This document shows positions 10,441-20,818 of a stretch of DNA of 64,000 nucleotides, piece by piece; the first letter of the stretch is position 1; the number at the start of each line of letters is the position of its first letter. Made by a program: the position numbers and the translations under genes. The notes below the pieces were generated by a model. It was not told the origin of the DNA. It saw only the letters and a list, made by a program, of their open reading frames with translations, and did not search any database. The stretch covers positions 3,330,001-3,394,000 of the forward strand of contig NZ_CP063231.1 in NCBI RefSeq assembly GCF_023612255.1, given 5' to 3'. This DNA comes from Luteibacter flocculans (lineage in GTDB: Bacteria; Pseudomonadota; Gammaproteobacteria; Xanthomonadales; Rhodanobacteraceae).

Positions 10441-11615
10441 GCCAGGACGGACTCGAGTTCGCCGCGCAGATCGGCGAGATCTTCCACGCCGACCGAGAGC
10501 CTGATCAGGCCGTCCGAGATGCCGAGCTTCTTCCGCGTTGCAGGCGGAATCGACGCATGGGTCATGATTCCCGGGTGCTCGATGAGGCTCTCCACGCCAC
10601 CAAGCGACTCGGCGAGGGCGAAGAGTTCGCACCGTTCGAGCACCCGCTTTGCCCGAGTCTTTCCGCCCTTGACCTCGACGGAGATGATGCCGCCGAAACC
10701 GTCCATCTGCTTGCGGGCCAGCGCGTGCTGTGGATGACTGTGCAGACCAGGATAGATGACACGTTCCACAGCCTTGTGCTTCTCCAGCCACGAGGCCAGC
10801 GCGAGAGCGCTCTCGCAATGCTGACGCATGCGCAAGTGTAGGGTTTTCAGGCCGCGCATCGCGAGGAACGCATCGAACGGCCCCGCCACGGCGCCGATGG
10901 AGTTCTGCAGGAACGCCATCTGCTCGGCCAAGGCCTCGTTCGCCGCAACCACGACGCCGCCAACGATGTCCGAATGACCATTCAGATACTTGGTGGCGGA
11001 ATGCAGCACCAGGTCAGCCCCGTACTCGATGGGGCGCTGCAACATTGGCGAGCAGAACGTATTGTCCACGACGAGGATGAGGCCGTGCTTCTTCGCGAAC
11101 GCCGACACCTTCGCGAGATCGACCAGTTGCAGCATCGGATTCGTCGGCGTTTCCGCCCAGATCATCCGCGTGTTCGGCTTCAGCGCCGCACGCAAGGCGG
11201 CAGGGTCGTTCAGATCGATGAAATCGAACTCGAGGTTGGCGGTGCGGCGGCGCACCCGTTCGAACAGGCGATAGGTGCCGCCATATAGATCGTTCATGGC
11301 GATCACATGGCTGCCGGCGTCGAGCAGTTCGAGAGTGGTCGATGCAGCGGCCAAGCCGGAAGCGAACGCAAAGCCCGCCACGCCGCCTTCCAGCGACGCG
11401 ACACACGCCTCGTAAGCCATGCGCGTTGGATTTTGCGTGCGGGAATATTCGAAGCCCTGGTGCTTGCCCGGGCTTGCCTGAACGTATGTCGACGTCGCGT
11501 AAATGGGCGTCATGATGGCGCCAGTAGAGGGGTCAGGCGTCTGACCCGCATGGATTGCACGAGTACCAAGTCCATGGGCGGGACGAGCGTTCTTTACGTA
11601 ACCGTTTGTCTTCAC
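10437..11615 (-). CDS. metB: Cystathionine gamma-synthase/lyase family PLP enzyme
   Basis: 392 residues, full length for the Cys/Met-metabolism PLP family. Visible landmarks are STYVQASPGKHQGFEYSR, the cofactor region FASGLAAASTTLELLDAGSH, the substrate loop MNDLYGGTYRLFERV and the Schiff-base lysine in HSATKYLNGHSD. It is either a gamma-synthase (O-succinylhomoserine plus cysteine to cystathionine) or a gamma-lyase; the family does not separate by eye. A cystathionine beta-synthase lies about 12 kb away, so reverse transsulfuration is an alternative. It heads the leftward polysaccharide transcript and faces rmlB across a 194-base divergent region. Confidence 0.9.
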   Translation of the reverse strand: MKTNGYVKNARPAHGLGTRAIHAGQTPDPSTGAIMTPIYATSTYVQASPGKHQGFEYSRTQNPTRMAYEACVASLEGGVAGFAFASGLAAASTTLELLDAGSHVIAMNDLYGGTYRLFERVRRRTANLEFDFIDLNDPAALRAALKPNTRMIWAETPTNPMLQLVDLAKVSAFAKKHGLILVVDNTFCSPMLQRPIEYGADLVLHSATKYLNGHSDIVGGVVVAANEALAEQMAFLQNSIGAVAGPFDAFLAMRGLKTLHLRMRQHCESALALASWLEKHKAVERVIYPGLHSHPQHALARKQMDGFGGIISVEVKGGKTRAKRVLERCELFALAESLGGVESLIEHPGIMTHASIPPATRKKLGISDGLIRLSVGVEDLADLRGELESVLA

Positions 11616-11809
11616 AGGACTTTATCTCTTGGATTCATGGGCCGTTTAAGCGCAACCCCTCGCAAACGGCGGTACATATTACACTTGGCGCCTATAACGC
11701 TGCGGGTATTACAGCCACGGTGCGCCTGGAGCGTCTCTGGCATGAATAAACGCGGTCGGAGGCGGTTTTCAGCGACCGCGACGCGCAAATATGGACGACA
11801 AGAGGCTCT
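11616..11809. promoter_or_regulatory. Divergent promoter region between metB and rmlB
   Basis: A 194-base gap separates two divergently transcribed gene sets, so promoters for both are expected. On the plus strand TTGGCG (starting about 11686) is followed after 16 bases by TATTAC, a plausible sigma-70 pair for rmlB. On the minus strand TAATAT (about 11670) is a possible -10 without a clear -35. AGAGG precedes the rmlB ATG. The assignments rest on consensus matching by eye. Confidence 0.35.
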
Positions 11810-12856
11810 ATGAAAACACTGTTGGTAACGGGCGGTGCTGGCTTTATCGGCGCCAATTTCGTACTTCAGGCCGTTGCCGACGGGCTGCGGGTCGTGAACC
11901 TCGACAAGCTGACCTATGCGGGCAATCTGGGCACGCTCTCAACGCTCGAGGGCAACAGTGCACACGTCTTCGTCCAGGGCGACATCGGCGACCGCCCCCT
12001 GGTTCAGCGCCTGCTGGCTGAACATCGCCCGGACGCCATCGTTAATTTTGCGGCGGAGTCGCATGTCGACCGCTCCATCGATGGACCCGCTGCCTTCGTT
12101 GAGACGAATGTCGTTGGCACCCTCGGGCTGCTCGAAGAAGCGCGTGATTTCTGGCGCGCGCTCGAAGGCACCGCCAACAGCTTCCGTTTCCTGCACGTAT
12201 CGACCGACGAGGTGTACGGCTCTCTCGGCGCGGACGGCAAGTTCACCGAAACGACGCCCTACGCACCTAACTCACCCTACTCCGCGAGCAAAGCGGCATC
12301 CGACCACCTTGTGCGCGCCTTCCACCATACGTATGGTCTGCCTGTCCTCACGACGAACTGCTCGAACAATTACGGTCCGTTCCAGTTCCCCGAAAAGCTC
12401 ATACCTCTGACCATCCAGAAGGCGCTCAAGGGTGAGGCTCTTCCTGTCTATGGTGATGGCAAGAACATCCGTGACTGGCTGTACGTTGGCGACCATTGCT
12501 CGGCTATTCGTCGGGTGCTGGACGGCGGCCGCATCGGTGAGACCTACAACGTCGGGGGCAACGCGGAGCGTGAGAACATCCACGTCGTCAAAGCCATTTG
12601 CCGCATTCTCGACCAGCGCCAGCCTCTTTCCTCAGGTGAGCCGCGCGAGTCGTTGATCACCTTCGTGCGCGACCGACCGGGGCACGACCGCCGTTACGCT
12701 ATCGATGCCACCAAGCTCGAAAGCGAACTGGGCTGGTCGCCGACGCAGACGTTCGAATCGGGCATCGAGGCGACGGTCAACTGGTACCTTGATAATCAGT
12801 CCTGGGTTGCGTCCATTCTTGACGGTAGCTACCGCATGGAGCGACTCGGCGCATGA
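11810..12856 (+). CDS. rmlB: dTDP-glucose 4,6-dehydratase
   Basis: 348 residues, normal for RmlB. It shows the NAD-binding motif [11 protein letters not shown] at the N-terminus, [12 protein letters not shown], the catalytic region [10 protein letters not shown] and the [11 protein letters not shown] motif carrying the Tyr and Lys of extended short-chain dehydrogenases, followed by [18 protein letters not shown]. It converts dTDP-glucose to dTDP-4-keto-6-deoxyglucose, the second step of dTDP-L-rhamnose synthesis in the cytoplasm. It opens a tightly packed operon: the next three genes each overlap the one before by four bases. Confidence 0.97.
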   Translation: MKTLLVTGGAGFIGANFVLQAVADGLRVVNLDKLTYAGNLGTLSTLEGNSAHVFVQGDIGDRPLVQRLLAEHRPDAIVNFAAESHVDRSIDGPAAFVETNVVGTLGLLEEARDFWRALEGTANSFRFLHVSTDEVYGSLGADGKFTETTPYAPNSPYSASKAASDHLVRAFHHTYGLPVLTTNCSNNYGPFQFPEKLIPLTIQKALKGEALPVYGDGKNIRDWLYVGDHCSAIRRVLDGGRIGETYNVGGNAERENIHVVKAICRILDQRQPLSSGEPRESLITFVRDRPGHDRRYAIDATKLESELGWSPTQTFESGIEATVNWYLDNQSWVASILDGSYRMERLGA

Positions 12857-13737
12857 CCACCAAGGGCATCATCCTCGCCGGCGGCTCCGGCACCCGGCTG
12901 TATCCGATCACCCAGGCAGTCAGCAAGCAACTGCTGCCGGTGTATGACAAGCCAATGATCTACTACCCGCTGGCCACCTTGATGCTGGCGGGCATACGCG
13001 ATGTCCTCATCATCAACACCCCGCACGAACAAGCGTTGTTTCAGCGCCTGCTCGGCGACGGTTCGCAATGGGGAATAAACATCTCTTACGCCGTACAGCC
13101 TTCGCCGGATGGACTGGCGCAAGCGTTTCTGATCGGCCGGGATTTTGTTGCAGGTCAGCCCAGCTGCCTCGTTCTCGGCGATAACATCTTCTACGGTGTC
13201 GGCCTGACGGAGCGGCTGAAGCGTGCGGCTGCCCGCTCGCACGGCGCCACGGTATTCGGGTACTGGGTAAAGGATCCGGAGCGCTATGGCGTGGCAGAGT
13301 TCGATAGCGAGGGACGCGTCGTCGGCCTGGAAGAGAAGCCGGCACAGCCAAGGTCCAACTACGCCGTCACCGGCCTTTACTTCTACGACAAGCGCGCCTG
13401 CGATTTCGCTGCCGAATTGAAACCTTCGCCGCGCGGCGAGCTTGAGATTACCGATCTCAATCGCTGCTACCTCGACGACGGTTCCCTGATGCTCGAGCAA
13501 TTGGGGCGCGGATACGCGTGGCTGGACACGGGCACCCACACGTCGTTGATGGAAGCCGGCAACTACATCGAGACGATCGAAAACCGCCAGGGCCTGAAGG
13601 TCTGCTGCCCCGAAGAAATCGCGTTCAACCATAAGTGGATCGACGCCGAACAGGTTCTCAAACTCGCAAAGCCGCTGGCCAAGACGGGATATGGCGAATA
13701 TCTGCACAGCCTCATCGGGCACGGTTTGGTTAAATGA
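12853..13737 (+). CDS. rmlA: Glucose-1-phosphate thymidylyltransferase
   Basis: 294 residues. The nucleotidyltransferase signature [20 protein letters not shown] is at the N-terminus, followed by [36 protein letters not shown] and [10 protein letters not shown], all typical of RmlA. It makes dTDP-glucose from glucose-1-phosphate and dTTP and is usually feedback-inhibited by dTDP-rhamnose. The start overlaps the rmlB stop as ATGA, indicating coupled translation. Confidence 0.97.
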   Translation: MTTKGIILAGGSGTRLYPITQAVSKQLLPVYDKPMIYYPLATLMLAGIRDVLIINTPHEQALFQRLLGDGSQWGINISYAVQPSPDGLAQAFLIGRDFVAGQPSCLVLGDNIFYGVGLTERLKRAAARSHGATVFGYWVKDPERYGVAEFDSEGRVVGLEEKPAQPRSNYAVTGLYFYDKRACDFAAELKPSPRGELEITDLNRCYLDDGSLMLEQLGRGYAWLDTGTHTSLMEAGNYIETIENRQGLKVCCPEEIAFNHKWIDAEQVLKLAKPLAKTGYGEYLHSLIGHGLVK

Positions 13738-14291
13738 AATCGACTCCGACGTCCCTCCCCGGCGTACTCGTCATCGAACCGAAGGTTTTCGGCGATTCGC
13801 GCGGATTCTTCTACGAAAGCTACAACGAGAAGGTCTTCCGAGAACTGGGCATCGAGCGCCGCTTCGTGCAGTCGAACGTATCCCGGTCGTCGCGAGGCGT
13901 CTTGCGCGGACTCCATTACCAGTGGCCGCGCCCCCAGGGCAAATTGGTCAGCGTGCTCGAGGGCGAGGTGTATGACGTCGCGGTGGACATCCGCACCGGC
14001 TCACCCACCTTTGGGCAATGGACAGCGACCATGCTTACCGCCGAAAACCATCGCCATTTCTGGATTCCGGAGGGGTTTGCGCATGGCTTCTGCGTCGTTT
14101 CCGACTACGCTACGTTCTCTTACCAGTGCACCGAACTTTACGAGCCCAGCGCCGACGCAGGCATTCGCTGGAATGATCCGGCACTTGGCATCGACTGGCC
14201 GGTCAGCGAACCCACCCTTTCGAACAAGGACATGAACGCCCCGCTGCTGGCTGACGTGCCGGCGGAGCGGCTACCGGAGTTCGCTGATTGA
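13734..14291 (+). CDS. rmlC: dTDP-4-dehydrorhamnose 3,5-epimerase
   Basis: 185 residues of the RmlC cupin family. The motif [20 protein letters not shown] holds the catalytic His and the substrate-binding basic residues, and [16 protein letters not shown] and the [20 protein letters not shown] region follow. It epimerises dTDP-4-keto-6-deoxyglucose at C3 and C5. ATGA overlaps with rmlA upstream and TTGA with rmlD downstream place it in the middle of a coupled four-gene set. Confidence 0.96.
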   Translation: MKSTPTSLPGVLVIEPKVFGDSRGFFYESYNEKVFRELGIERRFVQSNVSRSSRGVLRGLHYQWPRPQGKLVSVLEGEVYDVAVDIRTGSPTFGQWTATMLTAENHRHFWIPEGFAHGFCVVSDYATFSYQCTELYEPSADAGIRWNDPALGIDWPVSEPTLSNKDMNAPLLADVPAERLPEFAD

Positions 14292-15223
14292 AGATTCTGC
14301 TACTCGGAGCCAATGGTCAGCTTGGCCAAGCCTTCCTCGCCGACAGCAACCTCGCTGAGCGTGGCACGCTGTTGGCGGCAAGCCGCAATGGCCAGCTTAC
14401 CGACGGCCGGGCGGGCGTGGTGGCGGACCTGTCGACACCCGGGTCGCTGACTCAGATCCTCGACACCGAGCAGCCGGCTATCATCATCAACGCCGCAGCG
14501 TACACGGCCGTGGACAAGGCCGAACAGGACGAAGCGGCGGCCCACCGCATCAATGCCGAAGCGCTTGGCATCATTGGCGCATGGGCGGCGAAAAACCAGG
14601 CACTGGTGGTCCATTATTCGACCGACTACGTCTTCGACGGTCGCGGCACCACGCCCTATACCGAGGATGCCGTCACCGGCCCGGTGGGCGCCTACGGCCG
14701 CAGCAAGTTGGCCGGGGAGGAGGCACTCCGCCTGAGCGGCGCGCCGCACTACATCTTCCGGACAGCCTGGGTCTACTCGGCAGTGGGGCGGAATTTTCTT
14801 CGCACGATGCTCAGACTCGGCGCCGAACGTGACGAGTTGCGCGTCGTGGCGGACCAATACGGTACGCCCACCCATACCGCCCTGATCGTCGCTGCATCGG
14901 TTGTCGCTGTCGACGCCTGGCTTTCCGCGGGCCCTACCGATCGGGCACGTTTGCAGGGGACGTATCACGTCACAGCCAAGGGCGAAACGACCTGGCACGG
15001 CTTCGCCGATTACCTGCTGCGCGGTGCCGCGGTGCGCGGCCTGATCAAGCGGGCGCCGATCGTGACACCGATCGCCACGAACGAATTCCCAACGCCGGCC
15101 GAACGTCCCGCATATTCCGTACTGGACACGGCACGCTTCGAAAGCACGTTCGACTTCGCTTTTCCGATCTGGACCGCCGGCGTGGATGACGTACTCACCT
15201 ATCTATCCGAACACGTGGAATAA
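14288..15223 (+). CDS. rmlD: dTDP-4-dehydrorhamnose reductase
   Basis: 311 residues starting at a TTG (14288-14290) that overlaps the rmlC TGA, so re-initiation is the likely mode of translation. The N-terminus [15 protein letters not shown] is the NAD(P)-binding motif, followed by INAAAYTAVDKAE, the STDYVFDG motif and YGRSKLAGEEAL with the catalytic Tyr and Lys. It performs the last step to dTDP-L-rhamnose. The gene order rmlB-A-C-D is the one known from Xanthomonas LPS regions. Confidence 0.96.
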   Translation: MKILLLGANGQLGQAFLADSNLAERGTLLAASRNGQLTDGRAGVVADLSTPGSLTQILDTEQPAIIINAAAYTAVDKAEQDEAAAHRINAEALGIIGAWAAKNQALVVHYSTDYVFDGRGTTPYTEDAVTGPVGAYGRSKLAGEEALRLSGAPHYIFRTAWVYSAVGRNFLRTMLRLGAERDELRVVADQYGTPTHTALIVAASVVAVDAWLSAGPTDRARLQGTYHVTAKGETTWHGFADYLLRGAAVRGLIKRAPIVTPIATNEFPTPAERPAYSVLDTARFESTFDFAFPIWTAGVDDVLTYLSEHVE

Positions 15224-15228
15224 CCACC

Positions 15229-16653
15229 ATGCTCATTCCCCTCATTCTGAGCGGCGGCAGCGGTACGCGCCTTTGGCCGATCTCCCGTCGTAACCTGCCC
15301 AAGCAATTCCTGGCACTGACGGGAGAGGGGACGCTCTTCCAGCAGACGATTCAACGCGCCCGCGGCCTCCCGGATACGGGAGCGCCCATCGTCGTGGCGA
15401 GCGATGACCATCGATTCCTCGCCGCCGAGCAATTGCAGGAAATCCAGGTGGAGGGTGCAAGCATCCTCCTCGAACCTACGGCGCGAAATACCGCGCCCGC
15501 CATTGCGGTCGGCGCTTTGCGTGCATTGGAGAAATCGCCGGACGCACTCATTCTGGTCTTGCCTGCGGACCATTTGATCGGAGACAACGCGTCGTTCTCC
15601 GAAGCAGTCGCTCAGGCCCGCCCTCTTGCAGAGCAAGGCTGGCTCGTCACGTTCGGTATCCGCCCCGAGCGCGCGGAGACCGGCTTTGGCTATATCCAGC
15701 GCGGCGACAGCATCGACTCGTTCGGGTTCAAGGTCAGCCAGTTCGTCGAAAAGCCCGAGCTCGAAGTAGCTCAAAGCTACTTGGCCAGCGGCAAGTACGA
15801 CTGGAATTCGGGCATGTTCCTATTCCTGGCTTCCCGCTACCTGGATGAGCTCGCACAGCATGCGCCATCGATGCTCGAGGCGGCCAAGGCGGCTTACACA
15901 AAGGCCAATGTCGACCTTGACTTCGTGCGCCTCGACAGCGATTCGTTCGCCAGCTCGCCCAGCGATTCCATCGATTATGCGGTGATGGAAAAAACCGCGC
16001 GCGCTGCGGTCGTTCCCGTCAGTTGCGAGTGGAGCGACATCGGTTCGTGGGATGCTCTGTGGATGGCTGCCGCCAAGGATGAGCATGGCAATCACAGCGA
16101 AGGCGACGTCATTGCCATCAACACGACCGGATCATTGATCCATGCTCATGCGAGGCACGTGGTTGCGACGGTGGGTCTCGACGACGTCATCGTAGTCACT
16201 ACGCCCGACGCGACCCTTGTGGCCAAGCGAGATGCGGCTCAGGACGTAAAGCTGGTCGTTGAGGAACTGAAGAAAGCAGGTCGGACTGAGCATGATCTGC
16301 ACCGCGTGGTTCGCCGCCCCTGGGGCATGTACGACTCCCTGGAGAACGGCGAACGCTTTCAGGTGAAGCGCATCGTGGTGAAGCCCGGAGCCGCCCTGAG
16401 CCTGCAGATGCATCACCATCGGGCCGAGCACTGGATTGTCGTGAAAGGCGTGGCCGAGGTCACGTGCGACGACAAGGTGTTTCTGCTGGCCGAGAACCAG
16501 AGCACCTACCTCCCGCTCGGGAGCAAACACCGCCTGCGCAACCCGGGCAAGGTGCCGGTCGAACTCATCGAAGTGCAGTCCGGCAGCTACCTGGGTGAGG
16601 ATGACATCGTGCGGTTCGACGACGTGTACGGGCGCGCTGGTACCGTCGGGTGA
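15229..16653 (+). CDS. xanB: Mannose-1-phosphate guanylyltransferase / mannose-6-phosphate isomerase
   Basis: 474 residues, the bifunctional type II length (XanB/ManC/AlgA). The N-terminal pyrophosphorylase signature SGGSGTRLWPISRRNLPKQF is followed by FVEKPELEVA and by WNSGMFLF. The C-terminal cupin isomerase domain shows RPWGMYDSLENGERFQVK, LQMHHHRAEHWIVVKG and STYLPLGSKHRL. It converts fructose-6-phosphate to mannose-6-phosphate and mannose-1-phosphate to GDP-mannose. It starts five bases after rmlD, so it probably belongs to the same transcript; its partner mutase is the next gene on the other strand. Confidence 0.95.
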   Translation: MLIPLILSGGSGTRLWPISRRNLPKQFLALTGEGTLFQQTIQRARGLPDTGAPIVVASDDHRFLAAEQLQEIQVEGASILLEPTARNTAPAIAVGALRALEKSPDALILVLPADHLIGDNASFSEAVAQARPLAEQGWLVTFGIRPERAETGFGYIQRGDSIDSFGFKVSQFVEKPELEVAQSYLASGKYDWNSGMFLFLASRYLDELAQHAPSMLEAAKAAYTKANVDLDFVRLDSDSFASSPSDSIDYAVMEKTARAAVVPVSCEWSDIGSWDALWMAAAKDEHGNHSEGDVIAINTTGSLIHAHARHVVATVGLDDVIVVTTPDATLVAKRDAAQDVKLVVEELKKAGRTEHDLHRVVRRPWGMYDSLENGERFQVKRIVVKPGAALSLQMHHHRAEHWIVVKGVAEVTCDDKVFLLAENQSTYLPLGSKHRLRNPGKVPVELIEVQSGSYLGEDDIVRFDDVYGRAGTVG

Positions 16654-16656
16654 ACA

Positions 16657-16725
16657 ACCGCCGCCTCGGCGGCGGTCATCCCTTTCAACAAAATCTTCGG
16701 ATCATCGTCAGCCGGCGATGATCCG
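16657..16725. terminator. Convergent terminator region between xanB and xanA
   Basis: Two dyads sit between the convergent genes. ACCGCCGC/GCGGCGGT (16657-16676) lies just past the xanB stop but lacks a strong T-run. GGATCATCG/CGATGATCC (about 16699-16725) overlaps the xanA stop and, on the minus strand, is followed after a few bases by TTTTG, so it may end the minus-strand transcript. Confidence 0.45.
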
Positions 16726-18051
16726 TGACAACTCGTCAGTGCGCATCTGCATCAGCGACCGATCATGGCGCGCTTCCACGTTTAGGCGCAGCAGCGGTTC
16801 CGTATTTGATGAGCGTAGGTTGAAGCGCCATGTACCAAAATCGGCGCTCACGCCATCGACATGATCGAGCGATGGTGAATCATTGCGGTAATACGCCAGC
16901 ACCCTAGCCACCGCAGCCTTTGCGTCATCGACGACAAAATTGATTTCACCACTGCACGGATATGCTGCCATGCGCTCCGCGAGCATGTCGGCAAGGCTGA
17001 TGCCCGTCTTTGACAGACGTTCGGCAATGAGCAACCAGGGGATCATGCCGGAGTCGCAGTATGCGAACTCGCGGAAGTAATGGTGTGCGCTCATCTCGCC
17101 GCCATAAATGGCGTCTTCCGCTCGCATGCGCTCCTTGATGAAGGCATGGCCGGTCTTGCTCTCGATAGGAATGCCGCCAGCATGCTTCACCATATCGATG
17201 GTGTTCCACGTAAGGCGCGGGTCGTGGATGATCTTGGAGCCAGGATGTTTTTCGAGAAGCTGTGCTGCCAGAAGGCCCACGATGTAATAGCCCTCGATGA
17301 ACTCACCCTCCGCGTCGAAGAGGAAGCACCGATCGAAGTCGCCATCCCAGGCAATACCGAAGTCGGCCCCGTGACGTCGGACGGCGTCAGCCGTAGCCGA
17401 ACGGTTTTCGGGCAACAACGGATTGGGAATGCCGTTAGGGAAGCTGCCATCGGGCTCATGATTGATGCGCACGAACTCCAACGGGAGGTGCGCCTCAAGC
17501 AGGTCGACGATCTTCCCGGCGCCGCCATTACCTGCGTTTACGACGATTTTCAGCGAGCGAAACGAAGCCGCATCGACATAGCCAAGGAGATGCTCGATGT
17601 AAGCGGACTTGTCATGCTCGCTCAGCACCCTGCCCTTCTGACTGGCAACGGGACCGAAGTCGTTCTCTTCGACCATCCGCTCGATATCTCGCAGGCCCGT
17701 GTCGCCGCTGATCGGGCGCGCACCCTCGCGGACCAGCTTCATGCCGTTGTAATCGATGGGATTATGACTGGCTGTAACCATGACACCGCCGGCCACCTTC
17801 CTATGGAACGTCTGAAAATAGACCTCCTCGGTACCACAGAGCCCGATGTCGATAACGTCGCGACCCTCGTCACACAGGCCGCGTGCGACGGCCTCGGCGA
17901 AGGCCGGACTGTCGCGCCGAATGTCGTACCCCACAACAACGGCGCCCTCGCCTACTGCGCGAGCGAACGCCCTGCCGAGCCGATACGCGACATCCTCATT
18001 CAATTCGTCTGGCACACGGCCACGAATGTCGTAGGCTTTGAAACACTTCAT
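16708..18051 (-). CDS. xanA: Phosphomannomutase/phosphoglucomutase
   Basis: 447 residues, equal to the XanA type. The four alpha-D-phosphohexomutase landmarks are visible: the phosphoserine loop [14 protein letters not shown], the metal site [12 protein letters not shown], the sugar-binding loop [13 protein letters not shown] and the phosphate-binding end [15 protein letters not shown]. It interconverts 6- and 1-phosphates of mannose and glucose, feeding both the GDP-mannose and the dTDP-rhamnose branches of this locus. The ATG overlaps the stop of the upstream membrane protein as ATGA, so the two are co-translated. It converges on xanB. Confidence 0.93.
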   Translation of the reverse strand: MKCFKAYDIRGRVPDELNEDVAYRLGRAFARAVGEGAVVVGYDIRRDSPAFAEAVARGLCDEGRDVIDIGLCGTEEVYFQTFHRKVAGGVMVTASHNPIDYNGMKLVREGARPISGDTGLRDIERMVEENDFGPVASQKGRVLSEHDKSAYIEHLLGYVDAASFRSLKIVVNAGNGGAGKIVDLLEAHLPLEFVRINHEPDGSFPNGIPNPLLPENRSATADAVRRHGADFGIAWDGDFDRCFLFDAEGEFIEGYYIVGLLAAQLLEKHPGSKIIHDPRLTWNTIDMVKHAGGIPIESKTGHAFIKERMRAEDAIYGGEMSAHHYFREFAYCDSGMIPWLLIAERLSKTGISLADMLAERMAAYPCSGEINFVVDDAKAAVARVLAYYRNDSPSLDHVDGVSADFGTWRFNLRSSNTEPLLRLNVEARHDRSLMQMRTDELSRIIAG

Positions 18052-19709
18052 GGAAGATCATCCGGCGGATTCAACGGCTTATTCTCTACGGACGGCTTGG
18101 CATCCTCAAGGCGAGACGCATTCACGGCGAAAACACCACGAAGCCAGTGGAACACGGCAATACCGTCTCTCGCCGCGAAAGTGCGGTGTTCAATCACCCG
18201 CAATCCGCTGGCCTGCAGGGTGCTACGAAAGCGCTGCTCGTCGCTCGCATTCCAGTAAACGAGGCGGATCTCGGTGACACCGTCCCGCTTCATGCGCTCC
18301 ATGGTCCGGGCTTCCGCATCAACGCCGTACCGGACGCGGTTTTCGGTCAAGAAGCAGAACGAAGTGAAGAACCCCCAATCGGGAAAGAGGTACGCGACGT
18401 TCGCTGGTACCGATCGCGCCTCGACAGCTAGCTGGGTAAGCGCCTCGGTGCTGCGCCCCCGGCCGCCCGTCTTGACCAGCGATTCATGGAACCCTGTCTG
18501 CTGGAAGAGATTTCCCCCGAGTACGACCAGGGCCACCACGGCAAGCGTAACGTTTTCGACACGCCCATCCACGCGCGTAAAGGCATACCGCAAGCACTGG
18601 GCGAGCACCAGCACCGGGAGCAAGTAGACAAACGGCACCAGGACGCTGAAATGATGCGACCAAAGCCTCGGACCAAACAGCGAGGCCACGGCGAAGAAGG
18701 ACACCGGCATAAAGGCCAGCACGGCGTATGGCACACCCGGTCGTCCCCGAAGCCTCTCAATCCCCCCGAACGACAAAAGACCCAATGCACCGCCGGCGAG
18801 CCACCAGACTTTCGAGGCACTCCAGACGCTGGGAAGCGGCTGGGCGAAGATCATCACTTCGTTGCCAGCATCGCTCGCAGCCAGGCGTACAAGATCCCAC
18901 GCGTAGTAGAGATGATTGCCCGACGCTCCGCTGGTGTCGAAGGGCTTCAATTGCCCCAGCATCCCACGAATGAACTCGAGCGTCGGCTCCAGCCCGTGCT
19001 TCTTCGCCAGAAGCGACAGGAACCCCAGTGCGAACGGGGAGACGCCCACCAGCGCCCCCACGATCCACTGCCCCCATTGGCGCCGAGGCACCCACATCGC
19101 CACGAGGACCACCATCGCCGGCGCAAAGAACGCCAGTACGAAATAGCCGTAACTCGCAAGGCCGAAGAACACGCCCGACCAGAACACCCGTCGCTTGACG
19201 ATCCAGGACTCACGCTCCGCTGGCAGCGCAAGCAGCAGCGAGACGAACAGCCATGCCGCACCGCCGAGCACGATGTAGAACTGCGTACGGAACGAGGCAG
19301 TGAACGCGAGTTCTGTCGCAAGCCCCACGCTGGCGAGCAAGGCCAAGGGGATGGACGCTGTAAGACGCCGGGTCAGGTGATACAGCGCAATCAGGAGGAT
19401 GACGCCGAAGACCGCCTGCTCCAGGCGCAGCGACGTCACGCTGAAGCCGGCTATGGCGAAGAACGGAACACCGAGGTAGGCGTTCTGCAGCCCATGATAG
19501 AAGCTGCCGAGGATAGGAAAGATCTTCGAGGGGATGCCTGCACCGGGATTATGTCCACGGTGCAGCCATTGCGCGGCAAGGAAGTCCGGGTTTGCCGCAT
19601 CCATGTAAATACCCGGCAGGTCGGAATGGACCAGCACGAGGGCGATGAAGACGATGACCGGCAACGTCCAGGCCAATCGCTCCTTCGATATATCCTTCCA
19701 ATCGATCAC
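18048..19709 (-). CDS. Polytopic membrane protein, GT39-like glycosyltransferase candidate
   Basis: About 553 residues from the GTG at 19709, chosen because GAGGG lies at a good distance; an in-frame TTG at 19757 is the only longer choice. It has around ten hydrophobic helices, an early extracytoplasmic acidic stretch ([21 protein letters not shown]) resembling the metal-binding loop of dolichol-phosphate-mannose-type transferases, and a soluble C-terminal domain. The divergent neighbour is a GT2 polyprenyl-phosphate sugar synthase, a common pairing in which the synthase makes the lipid-linked donor used by the membrane enzyme. It is translationally coupled to xanA. The acceptor is unknown. 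Confidence 0.75.
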   Translation of the reverse strand: MIDWKDISKERLAWTLPVIVFIALVLVHSDLPGIYMDAANPDFLAAQWLHRGHNPGAGIPSKIFPILGSFYHGLQNAYLGVPFFAIAGFSVTSLRLEQAVFGVILLIALYHLTRRLTASIPLALLASVGLATELAFTASFRTQFYIVLGGAAWLFVSLLLALPAERESWIVKRRVFWSGVFFGLASYGYFVLAFFAPAMVVLVAMWVPRRQWGQWIVGALVGVSPFALGFLSLLAKKHGLEPTLEFIRGMLGQLKPFDTSGASGNHLYYAWDLVRLAASDAGNEVMIFAQPLPSVWSASKVWWLAGGALGLLSFGGIERLRGRPGVPYAVLAFMPVSFFAVASLFGPRLWSHHFSVLVPFVYLLPVLVLAQCLRYAFTRVDGRVENVTLAVVALVVLGGNLFQQTGFHESLVKTGGRGRSTEALTQLAVEARSVPANVAYLFPDWGFFTSFCFLTENRVRYGVDAEARTMERMKRDGVTEIRLVYWNASDEQRFRSTLQASGLRVIEHRTFAARDGIAVFHWLRGVFAVNASRLEDAKPSVENKPLNPPDDLP

Positions 19710-19758
19710 CGAATGCCCTCGTCCGTCGCTTCCCCCGGCGGCGGTGCCGGCTCGCAAG

Positions 19759-19768
19759 ATTATACAAT
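19759..19768. promoter_or_regulatory. Overlapping divergent -10 elements
   Basis: A perfect TATAAT occurs on the minus strand (19764-19759), about 50 bases before the GTG of the membrane protein. On the plus strand the same bases give TATACA/TACAAT, placed suitably for the GT2 gene at 19835. No convincing -35 is visible for either, so the two promoters may compete or need an activator. Confidence 0.4.
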
Positions 19769-19834
19769 CGCCGTATGGTGCGCCGTTCGCTGGGGAGTTG
19801 GGGCGACGCAGGAACGATCAGGGGAAGGGAGCGC

Positions 19835-20818
19835 ATGCCGACAGACGCCACACATCCGGATCCACGGGTCGCCGTGTTGATTCCTTGCTTCAATGAAGCG
19901 CTGGCGATCGCCCAAGTCGTGCGTGACTTTCGCGCCGCGCTTCCGCAGGCAACCGTCTACGTATTCGATAACGCGTCGACAGATCGCACCGCCGAGGTCG
20001 CCGAAACCGCCGGTGCGCTCGTGCGAACGGTAGGTCTACGCGGCAAAGGCAACGTCGTACGTCGCATGTTCGCCGATGTCGACGCCGACCTCTACGTGCT
20101 GGTCGATGGCGACGCGACCTATCACGCCGCCAGCGCCCCGGCCATGATCGCACGCCTGCTCGGTGAAGGCGCCGATATGGTGGTTGGAGCACGCAAGGAC
20201 GAGAGCGTCCACGCATACCGGAGCGGCCATCGGCTGGGCAACCGCTTGCTGACGGGCTGCGTCGCCGCAATCTTCGGCGGCACGTTCACCGACATGTTGT
20301 CGGGATATCGGGTCTTTACCCGCCGCTACGTCAAGTCCTTCCCCGCCCTATCCGCAGGTTTCGAAACGGAAACCGAACTGACCGTGCATGCACTCGAACT
20401 ACGTATGCCGTGGTGCGAGATGGACACGCCGTACACGACCCGGCCCGAAGGCTCGGAAAGCAAGTTGTCCACATACAAGGATGGCCTGCGCATCCTGCGC
20501 ATGATTCTCCGGTTGTTCGTCGCCGAACGTCCACTGCATTTTTTCGGTTTGGTGGGCGTGTTTTCCATGCTCGTAAGCGTGGCCATCGCGATACCACTGC
20601 TCACAACCTATCTCGCCACGCATGAAGTGCCGCGTCTGCCTACGGCTCTGCTTTCGACGGGCTTGGCGCTTGTGGCGACAATATCGATTGTCTGCGGCCT
20701 GATCATGGACGCGGTGACGCGGGGGCGCCGGGAGATGAAACGGTTGTTCTACCTGGGAATCGCGGGGCCCATGCGGCACGACACCGGCAAACCTCAAGCC
20801 ACTCAGTCCGCCTCGTAG
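19835..20818 (+). CDS. GT2 family glycosyltransferase (polyprenyl-phosphate sugar synthase type)
   Basis: 327 residues from the ATG at 19835, preceded by GGGAG. The GT2 fold shows [32 protein letters not shown], the DXD-like site [10 protein letters not shown], and [17 protein letters not shown], as in dolichol-phosphate-mannose synthase and GtrB-like enzymes. Two C-terminal membrane helices (about 235-295) anchor it to the inner membrane. It probably loads a sugar onto undecaprenyl phosphate. The neighbour on the other strand is a likely user of that donor. Its 3' end overlaps the convergent acetyltransferase gene by 16 bases. Confidence 0.88.
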   Translation: MPTDATHPDPRVAVLIPCFNEALAIAQVVRDFRAALPQATVYVFDNASTDRTAEVAETAGALVRTVGLRGKGNVVRRMFADVDADLYVLVDGDATYHAASAPAMIARLLGEGADMVVGARKDESVHAYRSGHRLGNRLLTGCVAAIFGGTFTDMLSGYRVFTRRYVKSFPALSAGFETETELTVHALELRMPWCEMDTPYTTRPEGSESKLSTYKDGLRILRMILRLFVAERPLHFFGLVGVFSMLVSVAIAIPLLTTYLATHEVPRLPTALLSTGLALVATISIVCGLIMDAVTRGRREMKRLFYLGIAGPMRHDTGKPQATQSAS

